From assembly GCA_902616245.1 (NCBI GenBank), contig CACMSB010000001.1, forward strand, positions 310,001-374,000: DNA of 64,000 bases. The letters are read 5' to 3'. A program made the position numbers and the translations under genes. The notes under the pieces were generated by a model. That model saw only the letters and a program-made list of their open reading frames with translations. It did no database searches and was not told the DNA's origin. Each line of letters opens with the position of its first letter. Position 1 is the first letter of the stretch. Shown piece by piece: positions 59,621-64,000 of the stretch. The stretch is from an uncultured Pelagibacteraceae bacterium (GTDB lineage Bacteria > Pseudomonadota > Alphaproteobacteria > Pelagibacterales > Pelagibacteraceae).

Positions 59621-62386
59621 ATGGGTAAAATTAAAAAAACAGATCATTTCTATCTTATTGATGGGTCCGGATACATATTTAGAGCCTATTATGCATTGCC
59701 GCCATTAACACGAAAAAGTGATGGTTTGCCAGTAGGAGCAGTAAGTGGATTTTGCAACATGCTGTTTAAATTATTAGAGGACTCTAAATCTAGTGAAAAT
59801 TTAGAAAAACCAACTCATTTTGCAGTAATCTTTGACTCTGCAAGAAAGAATTTTCGAAACGAAATATATTCAGATTATAAAGGAAATAGGTCTGATGCTC
59901 CCGATGATCTAATTCCACAATTCGATTATATTAGAAAGTCAGTATTAGCATTCAATTTACCCTCTATAGAAATGTTAAATTACGAGGCTGATGATTTGAT
60001 AGCCACCTATGTAGAGCAAATATTAGACGAAGGTGCAAAGGTTACAATTGTATCATCTGACAAAGATTTAATGCAACTTTTCAAAAAAAAAGTTCGTATA
60101 TACGATCCAATGAAGAATAAATTTATATCTAATGACGACGTAATCAATAAATTTGGGGTTGGTCCGGATAAAGTAATTGATGTTCAATCACTAGCAGGAG
60201 ATAGTACAGACAATGTACCTGGCGTTCCAGGTATTGGTGTGAAAACAGCAGCAGAATTAATTAAGGAATACGGAAATTTAGAAAACCTTCTCAAAAACGC
60301 AAATAAAATAAAACAGAATAAAAGAAGAGAAACACTTTTAGAAAATAAAGATAAGGCTCTTCTAAGTAAAAAACTGGTCACATTAAAAAATGATGTTCCA
60401 GTGAAAGACAAATTAACTGACTTTGTTCTAAAAAAAGTGGACGTAGACAAGTTATACAATTTTTTGAGAGAAATGGAATTTAATAGGTTATTGAGTTCGG
60501 CAATTTCTACGTATGGTCAATCCAAATTTAGTGATGAAATAGATGTCAAAAAAGAAACATCTAAAATATCAAAAGATAAATATGTTTTGATAAAAAATTT
60601 ATCTGAAATAAAAGATTGGATGCAAGAAGCCGAAGAAGCTGGTGAATTTTCTATTGATACTGAAACAGATTCTCTTGACCCACATCAGGCAAATTTAGTT
60701 GGTATCTCAATTTCTAGCAAAATAGGTAAAGCTTGTTACATTCCAACAGGTCATATTGATAAAAATAATCTAAGTGAAAAAGATGTTTTGAGAATTTTAA
60801 AACCATATTTAGAGGATAAAAGTTTAAAAAAAATTGGGCAAAATATTAAATTCGATTACATAATATTTCGTAAAAGGGATATAGATATTCAAAGCATGGA
60901 AGATACAATGTTGATGTCATACGTTTTAGACGCTGGGAAAAATAGACATAATATGGATACCCTTTCAGATATTCATCTTGGTCACAAAACAATTAAATAT
61001 AAAGATCTTGTTGGATCTGGAAAAAAAGAAATTAAATTCAGTCAAGTAGAGTTAAATATTGCAAAAGATTATGCGGCAGAAGATGCTGATATAACTTACC
61101 GTTTATATAAAATATTTTTGAAATCGCTTAAATCGGAAAAATTACTAAATATTTATGAAATTTTCGAAAAACCTTTAATTAAAATTTTAGCATCAATGGA
61201 AATCAATGGCATAAAATTGGATAATAATTTTCTTAAAAAATTATCTGTTAAGTTTGAAAAAAAACTTCAAGATTTAGAAAAACAAATTTTTAAAATTTCA
61301 AAAAAAAAATTTAATATTGCATCGACTAAACAGTTGGGTGAAATAATGTATAATGACCTCAAAATTGCATCACTAAAAAAGACTAAAAAAGGGAGTTTTG
61401 CAACTGGTGCAGCAGTTCTAGAGGATTTAGCTTACAAAGGGAATGAATTTCCTAAATTGGTTTTAGAATGGAGGCAATCTAGTAAATTGAAAAATACATA
61501 TTCAGATTCTTTGCCAGAGCATTTAAATCCCAATACAAAAAGAGTGCATACATCTTTTCTGTTAGCAGCAACTACAACAGGTAGACTTGCATCTAGTGAT
61601 CCAAATTTACAAAATATTCCTATTAAAACTGAGGAGGGCAAAGATATTCGTAAAGCCTTCATATCAGAAAAAAATAAAAAACTTATATCAGCAGACTATA
61701 ATCAGATCGAAATGAGAATTTTGGCTGATCTAGCTGATGTAAAAGAACTAAAAAAAGCTTTTAAAAATAATGAGGATATTCACTCATTAACCGCTAGCCA
61801 GGTTTTTGGTGAAGACATAAAAAAAATTGATTCTGATATGAGGAGAAAAGCGAAAGCTATTAATTTTGGAATAATTTATGGAATATCTCAATATGGTTTG
61901 GCCAAACAAATTGGTGTATCAAACAATGAAGCCGAAGAATTTCTAAATTCATATTTTATTAAATTTCCAGAAATTAAAGAATACATGAATAACACAATTA
62001 AATTCTGCAGAAAAAGTGGATACGTAAGAAATATTTTTGGTCGAAAAACTCATATCCCAGGAATCAATGACAAAAATTTTAATGTTAGAAATTTTCAAGA
62101 AAGGGCTGCTATAAATGCACCTATCCAAGGATCTGCATCAGAAATAATGCGACTTGCTATGATTAGAATCAACGATGAGCTTGATACTAAAAAAACAAAT
62201 GAATTTAATATGTTGCTTCAAATTCACGATGAATTGATTTTTGAGGTAATTGATAATGGTACTAATTCTGCTTCTAAAAAGATTAAAGATATTATGACAA
62301 GTGTGAAAGATAGTGATTTGCATTCATTTTCAATACCATTATCGGTAGATGTAAACATAGGTGATAACTGGGGAGAGCTTCATTAA
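59621..62386 (+). CDS. polA: DNA polymerase I
   Basis: The full-length, 921-residue enzyme includes all three activities by motif. The 5' nuclease (residues 1-300) has YLIDGSGYIFRAYYALPP, YEADDLIAT, SSDKDLMQL and the GDSTDNVPGVPGIGVKTA helix-hairpin-helix. The proofreading domain keeps the DTE motif (FSIDTETDSLDPH), AAEDADITYRL and NIKFD. Polymerase motifs are TTGRLASSDPNLQNIP, SADYNQIEMRILADLA, RRKAKAINFGIIYGIS and QIHDELIFEV. An intact 3'-5' exonuclease is worth noting because several small-genome bacteria lose it. Confidence 0.96.
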   Translation: MGKIKKTDHFYLIDGSGYIFRAYYALPPLTRKSDGLPVGAVSGFCNMLFKLLEDSKSSENLEKPTHFAVIFDSARKNFRNEIYSDYKGNRSDAPDDLIPQFDYIRKSVLAFNLPSIEMLNYEADDLIATYVEQILDEGAKVTIVSSDKDLMQLFKKKVRIYDPMKNKFISNDDVINKFGVGPDKVIDVQSLAGDSTDNVPGVPGIGVKTAAELIKEYGNLENLLKNANKIKQNKRRETLLENKDKALLSKKLVTLKNDVPVKDKLTDFVLKKVDVDKLYNFLREMEFNRLLSSAISTYGQSKFSDEIDVKKETSKISKDKYVLIKNLSEIKDWMQEAEEAGEFSIDTETDSLDPHQANLVGISISSKIGKACYIPTGHIDKNNLSEKDVLRILKPYLEDKSLKKIGQNIKFDYIIFRKRDIDIQSMEDTMLMSYVLDAGKNRHNMDTLSDIHLGHKTIKYKDLVGSGKKEIKFSQVELNIAKDYAAEDADITYRLYKIFLKSLKSEKLLNIYEIFEKPLIKILASMEINGIKLDNNFLKKLSVKFEKKLQDLEKQIFKISKKKFNIASTKQLGEIMYNDLKIASLKKTKKGSFATGAAVLEDLAYKGNEFPKLVLEWRQSSKLKNTYSDSLPEHLNPNTKRVHTSFLLAATTTGRLASSDPNLQNIPIKTEEGKDIRKAFISEKNKKLISADYNQIEMRILADLADVKELKKAFKNNEDIHSLTASQVFGEDIKKIDSDMRRKAKAINFGIIYGISQYGLAKQIGVSNNEAEEFLNSYFIKFPEIKEYMNNTIKFCRKSGYVRNIFGRKTHIPGINDKNFNVRNFQERAAINAPIQGSASEIMRLAMIRINDELDTKKTNEFNMLLQIHDELIFEVIDNGTNSASKKIKDIMTSVKDSDLHSFSIPLSVDVNIGDNWGELH

Positions 62387-62437
62387 TAAACATTTAATTG
62401 CCCAATTTTAAACATTTTAGTATTTTTATAGTTAAAC

Positions 62438-63136
62438 ATGAAACAAACAATTGCCCTTGTTGATGATGATAGAAATATATTAACTAGTTTAAGTATTGCT
62501 CTAGAGAAAGAGGGTTTTAATATTCAAACTTATTTGGATGGAGAAAGTGCCTTAATAGGTTTGTCAAGAAATCCCCCAGACCTTGCAGTTATAGATATTA
62601 AAATGCCAAGAATGGATGGAGAAGAATTGTTAAAAAAATTGAGAAAAAAAACATCTATGCCTGTTATCTTTTTAACTTCAAAAGATGAAGAGGTGGATGA
62701 GCTTTTAGGACTAAAACTAGGGGCTGATGATTTTGTAAAAAAATCAGGTGGCTTTTCAACTAAAGTTCTTATTGAAAGAATTCGTGTTCAACTTAGAAAA
62801 AAAGATAATAATTTAGAGGATAATAGAAATATAATTTCACATGGAAAATTAAAACTTGACCCTTCACAGCTAGAGTGTGAATGGGATGGCAAGCAATTAC
62901 CAGATAAATTAACAACAACAGAATTCTTAATTGTAAAGGAATTAGCAAAAAGACCTGGAATTATTAAAGAAAGATCTCAATTAATGGATGTTGCTTACAG
63001 AGAAGACACAGATATTGAAGATAGAACAATAGATAGTCACGTAAAAAGGATTAGAAAAAAGTTTAAAAAAGTAGATAATAACTTTTCAGCGATAGAAACC
63101 AGATATGGTAGTGGTTATCGTTGGAATGTTAAATAA
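62438..63136 (+). CDS. chvI: ChvI-type OmpR-family response regulator
   Basis: The 232-residue protein has a receiver domain with IALVDDDRNILTSL, phospho-acceptor Asp53 in VIDIKMPRMDGEE, LTSKDEEVDELLGLKLGADDF and Lys102. A winged-helix domain follows, ending in DSHVKRIRKKFK and ETRYGSGYRWN. The position after Lys102 is unusual: where ChvI proteins have Pro-Phe, this has Ser-Gly-Gly-Phe. ChvG-ChvI controls envelope and acid responses in Alphaproteobacteria. It is coupled to the kinase gene by TAATG. Confidence 0.92.
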   Translation: MKQTIALVDDDRNILTSLSIALEKEGFNIQTYLDGESALIGLSRNPPDLAVIDIKMPRMDGEELLKKLRKKTSMPVIFLTSKDEEVDELLGLKLGADDFVKKSGGFSTKVLIERIRVQLRKKDNNLEDNRNIISHGKLKLDPSQLECEWDGKQLPDKLTTTEFLIVKELAKRPGIIKERSQLMDVAYREDTDIEDRTIDSHVKRIRKKFKKVDNNFSAIETRYGSGYRWNVK

Positions 63137-64000
63137 TGGCTACTTCAAAATCTAATAATCAATCTATTTTAAAAAAATTCTTAGTTATCAACTTTATTGT
63201 TTTTTTAGTGATTGGTGTATTAACATTATTTTACCTTAACACAGTAAAACCTACGCTCATTAAAAATAAAACTGCCTCGCACATAAAAATTATTGATAAT
63301 ACAACAGAAAATATTGATCGTTTAAAAATAAATTTCTCATCTGAAGATATTAGAGAGTTTCTGTTTTCCACTAAATTTTTATTTCAAAGTATAGATAGAG
63401 TACAGATATTTGATAGTGAATTTAATCTATTAGGAGATACCGACACATTAGACTTAGATCCAAATGCTTTCTCAAGAAGTCTAAACATAATTGAAATGAG
63501 TGACTTAAATAATCAAAGTATTCAAAATAAGAATTTGGAAGAGAGTAATAAAAGCTTTGAAAGTAAAGAAATATTTGAAGATTTAAAAAAGTACTCTTAT
63601 TCATCAGATTATGGAAAACCGTTAACTTACTCTAAAGAAAACTATGATCAATTTTTATTAGTAACTGTTAAAAATGTAGTCAGTGAAAACAAAACAATAG
63701 GCTATTTAGCTATTACTGAAAATGCCAATGAAATAAAGGTTGCAATAGATGAAAGAAGAAATTTTATAATCAGAACTGCTTTGCTTGTCGCATTAGTAAT
63801 TTTAATTTTTTCATATGTATTAAATAGATACTTCTTAAAACCAATTAAAAATTTGGTTCAATATACAAATATTATAAAAAACAAAAGTAAGGAAAAGACC
63901 AATATTGGAAATATAAAAAAAAGAAATGACGAATTGGGAAAATTATCAAATTCTCTTGATGAAATGACTAATGAATTAAACAAAAGAATTACTACAGCAG
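63136..64000 (+). CDS. chvG: ChvG-type sensor histidine kinase, N-terminal part
   Basis: The frame is open from ATG 63136 to the window end (288 codons), so the kinase core is cut off. Two transmembrane helices are visible: about residues 15-35 (FLVINFIVFLVIGVLTLFYL) and 212-232 (TALLVALVILIFSYVL). They bracket a periplasmic sensor region of about 175 residues that is rich in Asn, Asp, Ser and Glu. After the second helix comes a HAMP linker (NRYFLKPIKNLVQYTNIIK, then KRNDELGKLSNSLDEMTNEL). Topology, HAMP and coupling to chvI support ChvG. Confidence 0.85.
   Translation, partial: MATSKSNNQSILKKFLVINFIVFLVIGVLTLFYLNTVKPTLIKNKTASHIKIIDNTTENIDRLKINFSSEDIREFLFSTKFLFQSIDRVQIFDSEFNLLGDTDTLDLDPNAFSRSLNIIEMSDLNNQSIQNKNLEESNKSFESKEIFEDLKKYSYSSDYGKPLTYSKENYDQFLLVTVKNVVSENKTIGYLAITENANEIKVAIDERRNFIIRTALLVALVILIFSYVLNRYFLKPIKNLVQYTNIIKNKSKEKTNIGNIKKRNDELGKLSNSLDEMTNELNKRITTA

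Overview
The window is AT-rich, densely packed bacterial chromosome with the gene content of the SAR11 clade (Candidatus Pelagibacter, Alphaproteobacteria). The diagnostic parts are a DMSP demethylation cluster (dmdC-dmdB-dmdA), a RegA/ActR-type response regulator, a ChvI/ChvG pair at the right edge, class I lysyl-tRNA synthetase, a SAM-II riboswitch in front of metX, and a GC-rich structured leader in front of ffh. Genes usually overlap by 1-20 nt or are separated by a few bases. No gene-free stretch exceeds about 180 nt, and no hairpin terminators separate convergent genes. I see no tRNA, rRNA, insertion sequence, prophage or CRISPR array. This is core genome rather than an island.

Layout. 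1-1912: end of an EamA transporter, a membrane-anchored alpha/beta hydrolase and an exported protein of unknown function. 1905-3646 (minus): dapF-ftsY. 3700-9994 (plus): ffh leader RNA, ffh, rpsP, trmD, rplS (rimM is missing), leuCDB. 10027-15615: dmdC, dmdB, dmdA, then asd. 15605-28982: a near-complete half of the TCA cycle, sdhCDAB-mmsA-mdh-sucCD-sucAB-lpd. 29002-35845: priA and the F1 ATP synthase operon atpHAGDC. 35838-42343 (minus): rplU-rpmA-obgE-proB-proA-nadD-rsfS-ctpA-rppH, transcribed in that order. 42408-44926 (minus): SAM-II riboswitch-metX-metW-gloB. 45022-46990: hisC-tyrA. 46992-50546 (minus): trkH-ampG-NlpC/P60. 50633-54107: lysK-pyrD-rpmB and a queuosine-precursor-type transporter. 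54108-58256 (minus): a polyamine operon (ODC-like decarboxylase, deoxyhypusine-synthase-like enzyme, AguB, AguA). 58403-64000: regA, bioY (minus), polA, chvI and the start of chvG.

The genes fit together as carbon, sulfur and energy metabolism. DmdABC removes a methyl group from DMSP and activates and oxidises the methylmercaptopropionate. This supplies reduced sulfur that can feed methionine synthesis, where metX is controlled by S-adenosylmethionine through SAM-II. Carbon enters the adjacent TCA enzymes, with electrons passed by Sdh and ATP made by the nearby F1 genes.

The most interesting non-standard signals are the following: (1) the ffh leader, which can fold into an H-type pseudoknot ending 8 nt before the start codon; (2) a SAM-II aptamer that appears to begin at the transcription start and is followed directly by U8; (3) the polyamine operon, whose DHS-like enzyme lacks the expected catalytic lysine and whose gene set suggests a guanidino or homospermidine route; (4) a TTAATTAA palindrome that supplies both stop codons at two separate convergent junctions.
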